The translations under genes were made by a program, and so were the position numbers. Positions 1-6,365 of a stretch of DNA of 31,633 bases are shown here, piece by piece; within the stretch, counting starts at the first letter, position 1, and every line of letters starts with the position of its first letter. The notes beneath the pieces are model-generated. The model worked only from the letters and a program-made list of their open reading frames with translations. It made no database searches and had not been told where the DNA came from. Source of the stretch: a virus; the IMG/VR virus record IMGVR_UViG_3300028025_000694, positions 1-31,633 of that record; one strand, written 5' to 3'.

Positions 1-104
1 ACTCTGATGGCCTCTGGTTGGCCAAGGATCGCTCTGGCAAGCTGGAGGCTTGGGAAGCGCCTGATCTGGGTGCAATCATTGCCAAGATCGGGGGCAAAGC
101 ATGA
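1..104 (+). CDS. Sak4-like recombination ATPase, C-terminal fragment
   Basis: Only the last 33 codons are present, in the frame starting at base 3 and ending with TGA at 102-104. The tail ends in a pattern (AKDRSGKLEAWE, then DLGAIIAKI) that I recognise from the C-termini of phage Sak4-like, RecA-type AAA ATPases, which pair and anneal single strands during phage recombination. The matching N-terminus with its Walker A motif starts at 31483 at the other end of the window, so both pieces probably belong to one gene of a circular or permuted genome. The next gene overlaps its stop (ATGA). Family assignment of this piece alone is weak; together with the other end it is fairly good. Confidence 0.6.
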   Translation, partial: SDGLWLAKDRSGKLEAWEAPDLGAIIAKIGGKA

Positions 105-505
105 CCGCCAAGGTATTGCCCAATGACATGAACGAGCTGGCCAGTATGTGGCTGGCTGCCAAGAAGCAGGAAGAAGATGCGACAGCGGATCGACGCGATA
201 TTGAAGACCACATCAAGAAGCTGGCAACCATTGCCGAAAACCTTGATGGCACAGAGACCGTCGAGCCTGGTCGATACGAGATCAAAATCGTTGGCCGCAT
301 CGACCGAAAAGTCGATGGAGACAAAGTGCAAGAGCTTGCCGCTGAGTTCGGTCTGACCGATCACTTGGCCAAGTTGTTTCGCTGGAAGCCTGAGATCAAC
401 ATGGCGATCTGGAAGGCAGCAGACGAGTCCATCACCAAGCCGCTTGCGGCTGCAATCACGGCCAAGCCTGGCCGCCCATCTTTCAAAATTATCCCCAAGG
501 AGTAA
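101..505 (+). CDS. Conserved phage early protein, unknown function
   Basis: This encodes 134 residues, soluble and charged, with no membrane segment. The first 50 residues look helical (rich in Lys, Glu and Ala). The rest has a pattern of short strands followed by a KP-containing stretch near residue 95 and a basic tail. It starts in an ATGA overlap with the Sak4-like ATPase, so the two are translationally coupled, and it lies 3 bases before the DUF669 gene. That position between a recombination ATPase and a likely ssDNA-binding protein suggests a role in DNA replication or recombination, but nothing in the sequence shows an activity. A Gam-like or accessory role cannot be excluded. Confidence 0.7.
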   Translation: MTAKVLPNDMNELASMWLAAKKQEEDATADRRDIEDHIKKLATIAENLDGTETVEPGRYEIKIVGRIDRKVDGDKVQELAAEFGLTDHLAKLFRWKPEINMAIWKAADESITKPLAAAITAKPGRPSFKIIPKE

Positions 506-508
506 ATC

Positions 509-994
509 ATGGCTTTTTTAAACGAAGAATTCAACGTCAACGAACTGCCCCAAGGCAATGGCAACTTTGAGCCGCTGCCTGCTGGCTGGTACACCGCCAC
601 CATCTCTCAGTCTGAGTTGAAGGCAACCAAGGCTGGCAATGGCCAGTACATCAAGTTGCGTTATGACATCACTGGCCCGAGCCATCAAGGTCGTGTGGTG
701 TTTGGCAATCTGAACATCAAGAACGCAAACCCCAAGGCCGAGGAGATTGGTCGCCAGCAGCTTGGAGACATCATGCGTGCGATTGGCTTGGCAAAAGTAA
801 CCGACACCGACCAGTTGATTGGTGGCCAGATCGCCATCAAGTTGGAGGTCAAAGAGGACGCTCAGTACGGTGCAAGCAATGAGGTCAAGGGCTTCAAGTC
901 TGTGTCCGGCAGTGCAGCGCCAGCTGCGGCCATTCCTCAAGTCCAAAGCAATTCTGCACCTGCCAAGGCCGCACCACCTTGGGCTAAGAAGTAA
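509..994 (+). CDS. DUF669-family protein, probable ssDNA-binding protein
   Basis: This 161-residue protein begins with an acidic stretch, then the pattern PLPAGWYTATI near residues 23-33, a strand-rich core (YIKLRYDITGP, residues 47-57) and a GQIAIKLEVKED strand near 108. It ends in a low-complexity Ala/Pro/Ser tail that closes with PPWAKK. This is the usual build of DUF669 proteins, which phages carry next to recombination and replication genes and which are thought to act as single-strand binding proteins. The disordered tail ending in a short conserved tip is also seen in SSBs. An AAGGAG site precedes the ATG. It follows the unknown 134-residue gene by 3 bases and is followed by a hairpin. 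Confidence 0.75.
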   Translation: MAFLNEEFNVNELPQGNGNFEPLPAGWYTATISQSELKATKAGNGQYIKLRYDITGPSHQGRVVFGNLNIKNANPKAEEIGRQQLGDIMRAIGLAKVTDTDQLIGGQIAIKLEVKEDAQYGASNEVKGFKSVSGSAAPAAAIPQVQSNSAPAKAAPPWAKK

Positions 995-996
995 GC

Positions 997-1033
997 AAAA
1001 AAATGCCCAGACTAGCGCGAACTGGTCTGGGCA
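997..1033 (-). terminator. Intergenic hairpin; terminator shape for leftward transcription
   Basis: A perfect 9-bp inverted repeat, TGCCCAGAC at 1004-1012 and GTCTGGGCA at 1025-1033, encloses a 12-base loop. Seven A residues sit directly before it (997-1003). Read leftward, this is stem plus T7, a textbook intrinsic terminator. Read rightward there is no T-run after the stem, so the early operon transcript should pass, with the hairpin left in the mRNA just before the ribosome site of the nuclease gene. No leftward gene ends here. Confidence 0.6.
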
Positions 1034-1055
1034 AACTCATCAAAGGAGAGACAAC

Positions 1056-2081
1056 ATGAAAATCCCTGAGCCAGATAATAGCATCCAGTCGTTGATTGAC
1101 AAGCACCATGAGGCCATTGCTGAGGTGCCTCGCCCACACCTTGGCGCCAGTACGCTTGGCCATGTGTGTGACCGGTGGCTATGGCTATCTTTCCGATGGG
1201 CTGTGCAGCCGAGCTTCCCTGGTCGCATCTTGCGCCTGTTCAGGCGTGGCCACCAAGAGGAGGCCAACATCATCAGCGACTTGCGTGCCATTGGCATCGA
1301 TGTGCGCAAGGTTTCTGCCCAGCACCGTGTCGACTTTGGCAGCCATGTGTCTGGCAGCATCGATGCGATCATTGACAAGGGTGTGCCAGAAGCGCCCAAG
1401 TCCAAGCACATTGCCGAGTTCAAGACCGCATCCAAAAAAGCATTTGATGATCTGGAGAAGAATGGCGTGGAGAAGTCCAAGCCTGAGCACTTTGTGCAGA
1501 TGCAGGTCTACATGGCTGGCACTGGCATTGATCGTGCGCTGTACTTGACCGTCTGCAAAGATGACGACCGCATCCACACCGAGCGCGTGAAGTTCGACAA
1601 AGATGTGGCAGGCAAGGCCATTGCTCGCGGCCAGCGCATTGCTTTGAGCGACCGCATGCCTGAGCCGATCAGCTCGGATGCGAGCTGGTATCAGTGCAAG
1701 TTCTGCGATGCGCATGAGTTCTGCCACCAGTCCAATACCACCAAGCATGTGAACTGCCGCACCTGCGCTTTGGCCACAGCAATGCCTGACTCAACTTGGC
1801 ACTGCGCCAAGTGGGATGCTGAGATTCCTTTGGATTCACAGCGCACTGGCTGCGAGTCGCATGTCCTGCATCCCGATCTGGTGCCTTGGAAGCGCATGGA
1901 TGGTCCAAACGAGTTCACCGCTGTGTATGAGATCAATGGCGTGAATCTAGCCAATGGCGATCCTGAGCAGGAAGGCGTTTGGGGTAGCAAGGAGTTGCTG
2001 GCCAATGCCGAGGCCTGCGCCAGCGGTGATCCTTTGATTGCTGAGATGCGCAAGGACTTTGGTGGAAGGATTGTGGGATGA
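1056..2081 (+). CDS. PD-(D/E)XK nuclease, Cas4/AddB-like with Fe-S cysteines
   Basis: This is a 341-residue predicted DNA nuclease. The PD-(D/E)XK core is visible: GSID at 100-103, EFK at 121-123, then Gln 148/150 in a QMQVYM motif. Cys 38 lies in the N-terminal part, and Cys 214, 217 and 223 form C-x2-C-x5-C after the core. That one-plus-three layout is the iron-sulfur arrangement of Cas4 and AddB nucleases. A further cysteine set (234, 237, 250, 266) follows and could bind zinc or a second cluster. The frame is open further upstream, but I chose 1056 because AAAGGAGAG lies just before it and the upstream part overlaps the DUF669 gene. It probably trims ends for the Sak4-like recombinase. 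Confidence 0.85.
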   Translation: MKIPEPDNSIQSLIDKHHEAIAEVPRPHLGASTLGHVCDRWLWLSFRWAVQPSFPGRILRLFRRGHQEEANIISDLRAIGIDVRKVSAQHRVDFGSHVSGSIDAIIDKGVPEAPKSKHIAEFKTASKKAFDDLEKNGVEKSKPEHFVQMQVYMAGTGIDRALYLTVCKDDDRIHTERVKFDKDVAGKAIARGQRIALSDRMPEPISSDASWYQCKFCDAHEFCHQSNTTKHVNCRTCALATAMPDSTWHCAKWDAEIPLDSQRTGCESHVLHPDLVPWKRMDGPNEFTAVYEINGVNLANGDPEQEGVWGSKELLANAEACASGDPLIAEMRKDFGGRIVG

Positions 2082-2227
2082 GCGAGTTCAAGTCTGTTTG
2101 GGTTCGATTTTTTCCACCAAGAAAAATTTGCGAAAAATTAGCTGTCTGTCAGTCTAAAAAATCACCAAGCTGTCCTGTTGGTGTGTGCAAATTGAAAAAA
2201 CCTGTAAAGGCTAAAAATGCTCCGTGA
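2078..2227 (+). CDS. Small basic Cys-rich protein (49 aa)
   Basis: A 49-codon reading frame fills the gap between the nuclease and the helicase. It starts in an ATGA overlap with the nuclease stop, and its own stop lies inside the first codons of the helicase. Four cysteines (18, 24, 32, 37) spaced C-x5-C-x7-C-x4-C suggest a small metal-bound fold. The protein is strongly basic, with Lys-rich ends. Its DNA is clearly richer in A and T than its neighbours. I do not recognise a family. Without this ORF the helicase would follow a 135-base gap, unusual in this tightly packed operon. Confidence 0.55.
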   Translation: MSEFKSVWVRFFPPRKICEKLAVCQSKKSPSCPVGVCKLKKPVKAKNAP

Positions 2228-3806
2228 CTACCAACAGCGCACCATCGACGAGCTGTACCGATGGTTTGAGGCTGGCAATGCTGGCAATCCTTGTCTGGTG
2301 TTGCCGACCGGCTCAGGAAAGTCGCACATTGTGGCTGCGCTGTGCAAGGATGCCCTGCAAAACTGGCCAGAGACTCGGGTGCTTATGCTCACCCATGTCA
2401 AGGAGCTGATCGAGCAGAACGCTGAGAAGATGCGCCAGCATTGGCCTGGTGCCCCGATGGGCATCTACAGCGCCAGCATTGGCCAGAAAGACTTGAGCGA
2501 GCCGATCACGTTTGCTGGCATCCAGTCGGTGCGCACCAAGGCGCGTGAGCTTGGCCACATTGATCTGGTGATCATCGATGAGTGCCACTTGGTCAACCAC
2601 AAGGACGAGGGTGGCTATCGCAAGTTGCTTGGCGAGTTAAAGGCCATCAATCCAAGCCTGCGCGTGATTGGCCTGACTGCTACGCCTTATCGTTTGGGGC
2701 ATGGCCTGATCACCGACAAGCCTGCGCTGTTTGATGATCTGCTCACGCCTGTCAGCATCGAGGAGCTGGTGTTCAAGGGTTATCTGGCCACGCTGCGCTC
2801 CAAGGTCACCAAGGCCAAGCTGGATGTGAGTGGCGTTAAGAAGCGCGGTGGCGAGTTCATCGAGTCCGAGTTGCAGGCCGCTGTGGATACCGACGACAAG
2901 AATCAGGCCGTAGTGCATGAGGTCATGGGCTTGGCCGGTGAGCGCAAGGCATGGCTGTTTTTCTGTGCTGGTGTGAAGCATGCCGAGCACGTGGCCGAAG
3001 TCCTGCGCCAGCATGGTGTGACCGCTGAATGCGTGACTGGCGAGACACCAAAGAAAGAGCGCGAGCGCATGTTGGCCGACTTCAAGGCAGGCCGTGTGCG
3101 TGCGCTGACCAATGCCAATGTGCTGACCACTGGCTTTGACTATCCCGACATCGATCTGGTGGTGATGCTGCGACCGACCATGAGCGCCAGTTTGTATGTG
3201 CAAATGGCAGGCCGTGGCATGAGGGTCAAGAGCCACACCGATCACTGCCTGGTGCTCGACTTTGCTGGTGTTGTCGAGTCGCATGGCCCGATCACCAATG
3301 TGCAGCCGCCCAAGAAGGGTGGCGATGGCAATGGCGAGGCACCAGTCAAGGTGTGCGATCACTGCGGTGAGCTGGTGCACATCTCGGTGATGCTTTGCCC
3401 TTCATGCGGTGAGCAGTTTCCTGAGCCAGTAAAAAAATCGATGGTGTTGCGTAATGACGACATCATGGGTCTGGATGGCCAAGAGCTGGATGTGACGAGC
3501 TGGACATGGCGCAAGCACATCAGCAAGGCCTCTGGCATCGAGATGCTGGCCGTGACCTACTACGGTGGCCTGAGCGATACACCGATCACCGAGTATTTGC
3601 CAATCATGCATGAAGGCTATGCAGGCCAGCGTGCAATGAGCCAGCTGCTGAGTATTGCCAACAGCGCCAGCATTGTGCCTGGTGGTCTGAATGTGAAGAC
3701 TCTGGAGGACATGGTGCAGAACATGAACATGGCCACGCCACCAGAGTGGATCGAGTATCGCAAGGACGGAAAGTTTTTTAGGGTAATAAAAAGGAGCTGG
3801 GAATGA
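2217..3806 (+). CDS. SF2 DEAD/DEAH-box helicase with zinc ribbon
   Basis: This 529-residue ATP-dependent helicase shows all main SF2 motifs: motif I PTGSGKS at 30-36, motif II DECH at 121-124, motif III-like TATP at 154-157, and motif VI QMAGRGMR at 329-336. After the second RecA-like domain, Cys 380, 383, 394 and 397 form a C-x2-C-x10-C-x2-C zinc ribbon, followed by a C-terminal domain of about 130 residues with no motif I can name. Such proteins resemble the UvsW/RecG-like or type III restriction helicase class and remodel DNA forks or R-loops in phage replication. The start has an AAAGG site and overlaps the end of the 49-residue gene. It sits among nucleases of the early operon. Confidence 0.9.
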   Translation: MLRDYQQRTIDELYRWFEAGNAGNPCLVLPTGSGKSHIVAALCKDALQNWPETRVLMLTHVKELIEQNAEKMRQHWPGAPMGIYSASIGQKDLSEPITFAGIQSVRTKARELGHIDLVIIDECHLVNHKDEGGYRKLLGELKAINPSLRVIGLTATPYRLGHGLITDKPALFDDLLTPVSIEELVFKGYLATLRSKVTKAKLDVSGVKKRGGEFIESELQAAVDTDDKNQAVVHEVMGLAGERKAWLFFCAGVKHAEHVAEVLRQHGVTAECVTGETPKKERERMLADFKAGRVRALTNANVLTTGFDYPDIDLVVMLRPTMSASLYVQMAGRGMRVKSHTDHCLVLDFAGVVESHGPITNVQPPKKGGDGNGEAPVKVCDHCGELVHISVMLCPSCGEQFPEPVKKSMVLRNDDIMGLDGQELDVTSWTWRKHISKASGIEMLAVTYYGGLSDTPITEYLPIMHEGYAGQRAMSQLLSIANSASIVPGGLNVKTLEDMVQNMNMATPPEWIEYRKDGKFFRVIKRSWE

Positions 3807-3958
3807 CAGTTGAAGAACAAATGAGCAGGATGCACAAACTCAAGGTTTGTGATGTGTGCAGTCGTGAGGCTGATCCACTTGGTGGTGTCAAGGTGCGCAC
3901 CAAGTGGCATTGCGCTCGATGCTGGGTCAAGCTGATGCAGCGGGGTAGCAAGTCATGA
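3803..3958 (+). CDS. Small zinc-finger-like protein (51 aa)
   Basis: This 51-residue protein has paired cysteines, C16-x2-C19 and C37-x2-C40, the spacing of a small treble-clef or zinc-ribbon fold. The rest is basic (many Lys and Arg), so binding to nucleic acid is plausible. It starts with ATG overlapping the helicase stop (ATGA), with AAGGAG just upstream, and its stop overlaps the next ATG in the same way. These couplings and the ribosome site make it a convincing gene despite its length. I cannot name a family. It may be an accessory factor for the helicase or nucleases on either side. Confidence 0.75.
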   Translation: MTVEEQMSRMHKLKVCDVCSREADPLGGVKVRTKWHCARCWVKLMQRGSKS

Positions 3959-4149
3959 GCCGACCACCAGAGCCACAATTCTTGGTTGACTACCGCGAGT
4001 GGGTCAAGGCCGGTCCACCAAAGTGCTGCCACACCTGCGAGATGTACGGCAACGATGGCCTGTGCACCGAGTTCTTCATGACACCGCCAGCCGAGTTTGC
4101 TGCCGAAGTGGATGCCTGTCCTAAGTGGGAGCCAGAATGTCCGTTCTAG
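3955..4149 (+). CDS. Small Cys-rich protein (64 aa)
   Basis: This 64-residue protein carries six cysteines. A KCCHTC group near residues 23-28, one Cys at 37, one at 55 and one at 62 suggest a metal-bound mini-domain. A W-P-rich end (CPKWEPECPF) is typical of small phage proteins of this type. It overlaps the 51-residue gene by ATGA, and its 3' end overlaps the nuclease gene that follows. A similar Cys arrangement is seen in a late gene at 17032-17433, but the two do not align well enough to call them related. Function unknown. Confidence 0.7.
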   Translation: MSRPPEPQFLVDYREWVKAGPPKCCHTCEMYGNDGLCTEFFMTPPAEFAAEVDACPKWEPECPF

Positions 4150-4499
4150 ACCGTATCCCAACCGAGCATGAAGAGCAGCGCGAGCTGGTGCGCTGGTTTC
4201 GCCAGACTTGGCCAGGCGTGCGCATCTTTGCCATTCCCAATGGTGGCGCTCGCAGTCCAGCCACCGCTGGCCGCTTGAAGGCCGAGGGTGTGTCTTCTGG
4301 CGTGCCTGATCTGTTCATTCCTGCTTGGAGGCTTTGGGTGGAGATGAAGCGCACTAAGGGTGGCAGCCTGAGTGCCGAGCAGAAAGACTGGATTGCATAT
4401 CTTGAAAGTGTGAGATTCTGTTGTATAGTGGGAAAAGGTGCTGATGATGCCAAGGGCAAACTTCAGGCCTTTTTTAACCAACACAAGGACAATTTATGA
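4137..4499 (+). CDS. VRR-NUC domain nuclease
   Basis: This 120-residue protein is a single VRR-NUC domain, a compact PD-(D/E)XK fold that cuts branched or flapped DNA, with possible Holliday-junction resolution in phages. Visible motifs are NGG at 35-37, GVPD at 55-58, EMK at 69-71 and Gln 82. Asp 58, Glu 69 and Lys 71 are the expected catalytic residues. A longer frame with GTG at 4125 exists, but the ATG at 4137 has a GGGAG site at the right distance. It overlaps the preceding small gene by 13 bases and the next by ATGA. It is the second of three nucleases in this operon. Confidence 0.88.
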   Translation: MSVLDRIPTEHEEQRELVRWFRQTWPGVRIFAIPNGGARSPATAGRLKAEGVSSGVPDLFIPAWRLWVEMKRTKGGSLSAEQKDWIAYLESVRFCCIVGKGADDAKGKLQAFFNQHKDNL

Positions 4500-4738
4500 G
4501 CACTCGGATTTATGTCGTCACCGACATTGAGACCAATCGCCATCGCCTGATTCGCGCTGGCAACCAAGCGCAGGCCATTCGCCATGCTGCTCAGACTCGC
4601 TTTGACATTGAGGTGGCTGGCCAAGAGGACTTGGTCAACTTGCTGACCAATGGCGTGCCCATCGAGCTGGCCGGTGGCCCTGCCACTGCTGACATGTTCG
4701 AGGAAGCTGCCATTGCCAATGCTGGAGGGACTGACTAA
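4496..4738 (+). CDS. Conserved phage hypothetical protein (80 aa)
   Basis: This is an 80-residue soluble protein. The first part (RIYVVTDIET, then LIRAGNQAQAIRHAA) looks like strand, turn and helix, with an acidic second half. Similar short proteins are common in proteobacterial phages beside VRR-NUC genes; I know of no assigned function. It starts in ATGA with the nuclease and its stop abuts the exonuclease start (TAATG), so it is coupled to both. No cysteines, membrane segment or known motif. Confidence 0.7.
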   Translation: MSTRIYVVTDIETNRHRLIRAGNQAQAIRHAAQTRFDIEVAGQEDLVNLLTNGVPIELAGGPATADMFEEAAIANAGGTD

Positions 4739-5157
4739 TGAAAATCTTTATTGATGGAGAGTGGAACAGCTACGGTGGCGAGTTGATTTCGATGGCGCTA
4801 GTTGCAGAAGATGGCCGCACATTTTATGAGGTGCTTGGTTGCGACAATCCTGATCCTTGGGTCGCTGAAAACGTGATGCCAAAACTTGGAAAACCATGGA
4901 TCACTATGGAAAGTTTGCAAGAGCAACTAGCTATTTTTCTTAATCAGTTCGACACAGTGCAGATCGTTGCCGATTGGCCAGAAGACATCATGTGGTTTTG
5001 CAAAGTGCTTATTACTGGACCAGGCACAAGATTAGACACGCCACCATTGATGATGGGCATTTTGCGTGTGGATACGATTTCAGAAAATCCACATAACGCA
5101 TTGGCAGATGCATTGGCTTTGCGCGATTGGTATTTTCCAGAAGGGAGTGACGCATGA
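4738..5157 (+). CDS. DEDDh 3'-5' exonuclease (Rv2179c-like / RNase T type)
   Basis: This 139-residue protein has the catalytic pattern of DEDDh exonucleases: Asp 6 and Glu 8 in DGEW, an Asp near 79-83 in VADWPED, and His 119 with Asp 124 in NPHNALAD. Its compact size fits the Rv2179c-like exoribonuclease group found in phages and bacteria rather than a polymerase proofreading domain. Likely substrates are RNA 3' ends or single-stranded DNA; the sequence cannot decide. Its base composition is more AT-rich than the genes before it. It shares one base with the preceding stop and overlaps the RHH gene by ATGA. Confidence 0.85.
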   Translation: MKIFIDGEWNSYGGELISMALVAEDGRTFYEVLGCDNPDPWVAENVMPKLGKPWITMESLQEQLAIFLNQFDTVQIVADWPEDIMWFCKVLITGPGTRLDTPPLMMGILRVDTISENPHNALADALALRDWYFPEGSDA

Positions 5158-5324
5158 CTACCTCAAAAATCAAAGACCGATACATGACCATTCGGTTGCC
5201 TGCCGACATCGAGATCGAGTTGCGCAAGATGGCCGAGCGCAACACGCGCACTCTGGCCGCGCAGATTCTGCACTGCGTCAAGATGGAATTGGAGCGCCAG
5301 CAAGCGCAGGAGACCAAAGCATGA
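5154..5324 (+). CDS. Ribbon-helix-helix (Arc/MetJ-like) regulator
   Basis: This 56-residue protein has a single short strand (YMTIRLP, residues 10-16) followed by two helices (IEIELRKMAERN, then a turn and LAAQILHCVKMELE). That is the standard RHH layout, in which paired strands from a dimer enter the DNA major groove. A Gln- and Lys-rich tail follows. The start at 5154 overlaps the exonuclease stop (ATGA) and has AAGGGAG upstream. It probably represses or tunes an early or late phage promoter; the divergent region at 31361-31482 and the promoter near 5979 are candidate targets. Confidence 0.82.
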   Translation: MTTSKIKDRYMTIRLPADIEIELRKMAERNTRTLAAQILHCVKMELERQQAQETKA

Positions 5325-5452
5325 AAAAGCAGATTCATATTAGCGTTGAGACATTGATGCATAAGTGGCCAGTGTTTGGAATTGGATTTGCCAATGGCGA
5401 GTTCTTTTTGTCGCTGTGGCTGGTGGATGTGCGCATGTGGAGAGGCTACTGA
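5321..5452 (+). CDS. Small conserved protein (43 aa)
   Basis: This 43-residue protein begins KKQIHISVETL and then has an aromatic, hydrophobic second half (GFANGEFFLSLWLVDVRMW). The second half is not long enough to be a clear membrane span and may be a small beta-hairpin. Both ends are coupled: ATGA with the RHH gene and TGATG with the next gene. Codon use matches the region. Function unknown; the context is regulatory and early. Confidence 0.6.
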   Translation: MKKQIHISVETLMHKWPVFGIGFANGEFFLSLWLVDVRMWRGY

Positions 5453-5940
5453 TGCAAAAAAAGAAGCGTCAGCAGCGGAGGAAGTACTACACCATCATGG
5501 ACGAGATGATGGCCAGTCCAACTGAGCCGTTGCCTGTTGCGCACCGCACGCACCAGCTCACCATGATGTATGAGGGTTTGAATGCTATGGAGACAGCCCC
5601 AACACCCACCACGGACGACTGGCGTGTGGTTTCCGATGCGGTCAACCTCATGGAGACGCTGGTGCTCGACATGAAGGTCTGCGAGGATTCTGGTGGCCTG
5701 CTGATGGATGCCATTACCGCTTTGGCAGTCGCTGGCAAGCGAAACAGGGCTGGTGGCACCATTCGTATGGATGGGGCTGGAATTCAGGCTGTACGCGCCC
5801 TTCTGCGCGACTATGCCGATCTTCTGGAAGTGTTGCCTGCTCGGGTAATGATTCGTTGCCATCGCCTGACCGAAAAACGACTGCATGACCTGCTCGATGG
5901 CAAGCGCAGGCCGCATGATGTGGAGATCACATCGATCTAG
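5452..5940 (+). CDS. Conserved phage hypothetical protein (162 aa)
   Basis: This 162-residue soluble, mainly helical protein starts with a Lys/Arg-rich segment, followed by SPTEPLPVAHRTHQL near 22-36, TTDDWRVVSDAVNLMETL near 52-69 and a GGTIRMDGAGIQAVRALL block near 103-120. I recognise this arrangement from Burkholderiales and other proteobacterial phages and prophages, where it has no known function. The reading frame is open further upstream, but the ATG at 5452 forms a TGATG overlap with the previous stop and has GGAGAGG upstream. It is the last large gene of the early operon before an internal promoter. Confidence 0.8.
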   Translation: MQKKKRQQRRKYYTIMDEMMASPTEPLPVAHRTHQLTMMYEGLNAMETAPTPTTDDWRVVSDAVNLMETLVLDMKVCEDSGGLLMDAITALAVAGKRNRAGGTIRMDGAGIQAVRALLRDYADLLEVLPARVMIRCHRLTEKRLHDLLDGKRRPHDVEITSI

Positions 5941-5953
5941 GGTTTGTCCCTAG

Positions 5954-5984
5954 TTGCATTGATTGTGGGATTTCGTGGTATAGT
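5954..5984 (+). promoter_or_regulatory. Putative promoter before the small membrane genes
   Basis: An extended -10 element, TGG followed by TATAGT, lies at 5976-5984. A TTGCAT hexamer at 5954-5959 could serve as the -35 with a long 19-base spacer. It stands in a 78-base gap, the largest in the early operon, and points at the two membrane-protein genes. The match is moderate. Confidence 0.4.
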
Positions 5985-6018
5985 GTGACCACATTAACCA
6001 ACCAGCAAGGAGCTGATC

Positions 6019-6183
6019 GTGAAACATTCAAACTTTGAAACACCTCGTAATTTTGCAGACTGCACATGGGTGCAGGGCTATGGCCGCGAGGAGCCGCTTT
6101 GGGAGCGCGTGGCAGGCTATGTGCTGGCCTTTGCCATTGGTGCTGGCTTGTCCGTTCTTTTGGTGGCATGGTGGTCATCGTGA
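6019..6183 (+). CDS. Small membrane protein, GTG start (54 aa)
   Basis: This 54-residue protein has a polar N-terminus (NFETPR, ADCTWVQGYGREEPLWERV) and one C-terminal membrane helix, about residues 32-52, ending in WWSS. The start is GTG, supported by AAGGAGCTGATC directly upstream. The same layout occurs in short genes of Burkholderiales phages that I recall, with no assigned role. It lies behind a putative promoter and overlaps the next gene by GTGA. Its topology suggests a cytoplasmic head anchored in the inner membrane. Confidence 0.75.
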   Translation: MKHSNFETPRNFADCTWVQGYGREEPLWERVAGYVLAFAIGAGLSVLLVAWWSS

Positions 6184-6365
6184 ACTGCTGCGAAAAGTAC
6201 GGAGACTGCAATCAAGGACGCAACTGTCCTCTGCGTGTTTCTCCTACTTTGCAGCCTTCAAAATTTAAGCGCCTGAGAAGGCGCTTTTTTTATTGGCTAT
6301 TGATCACAGTTTTTAGCCTGCTTTGGATGGCTTTCGTTGCGATCGTAGTGGCCACTTATGCGTAG
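6180..6365 (+). CDS. Small Cys-rich membrane protein, GTG start (61 aa)
   Basis: This reads 61 residues: a Cys-rich head (NCCEKYGDC, then QGRNCPLR), a basic linker near residues 24-35 (FKRLRRRFF) and a hydrophobic helix to the end. The GTG at 6180 overlaps the previous stop (GTGA); an in-frame ATG at 6168 is the alternative. Unusually, a complete intrinsic terminator (6267-6291) lies inside the reading frame and encodes the basic linker, so many transcripts would end before the membrane helix. The 3' end overlaps the convergent endolysin gene by 10 bases. Confidence 0.62.
   Translation: MNCCEKYGDCNQGRNCPLRVSPTLQPSKFKRLRRRFFYWLLITVFSLLWMAFVAIVVATYA
6267..6291 (+). terminator. Strong intrinsic terminator at the end of the early operon
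   Basis: AAGCGCC at 6267-6273 pairs with GGCGCTT at 6280-6286 around a 6-base loop, and a run of seven T follows (6285-6291). In the opposite direction the stem is followed by AAATTTT, so it may also stop the leftward late transcripts after the endolysin gene. It lies inside the reading frame of the 61-residue membrane protein. Confidence 0.85.

Noticed and set aside
518-946. Leftward open frame of about 142 codons opposite the DUF669 gene
   Set aside because: It lies wholly inside a recognised gene, has no ribosome site and no recognisable domain; it is a product of codon bias on the other strand.
819-1055. Upstream extension of the Cas4-like nuclease frame
   Set aside because: It overlaps the DUF669 gene, passes through the hairpin, and lacks a start with a ribosome site; ATG at 1056 has AAAGGAGAG.
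2637-3380. Leftward open frame of about 247 codons opposite the helicase
   Set aside because: The helicase frame has all SF2 motifs in order. The opposite frame is rich in His and Gln, typical of an antisense shadow.
4414-4440. TATAGT inside the VRR-NUC gene as a promoter
   Set aside because: It has no matching -35 and lies within coding sequence, so it is most likely chance.
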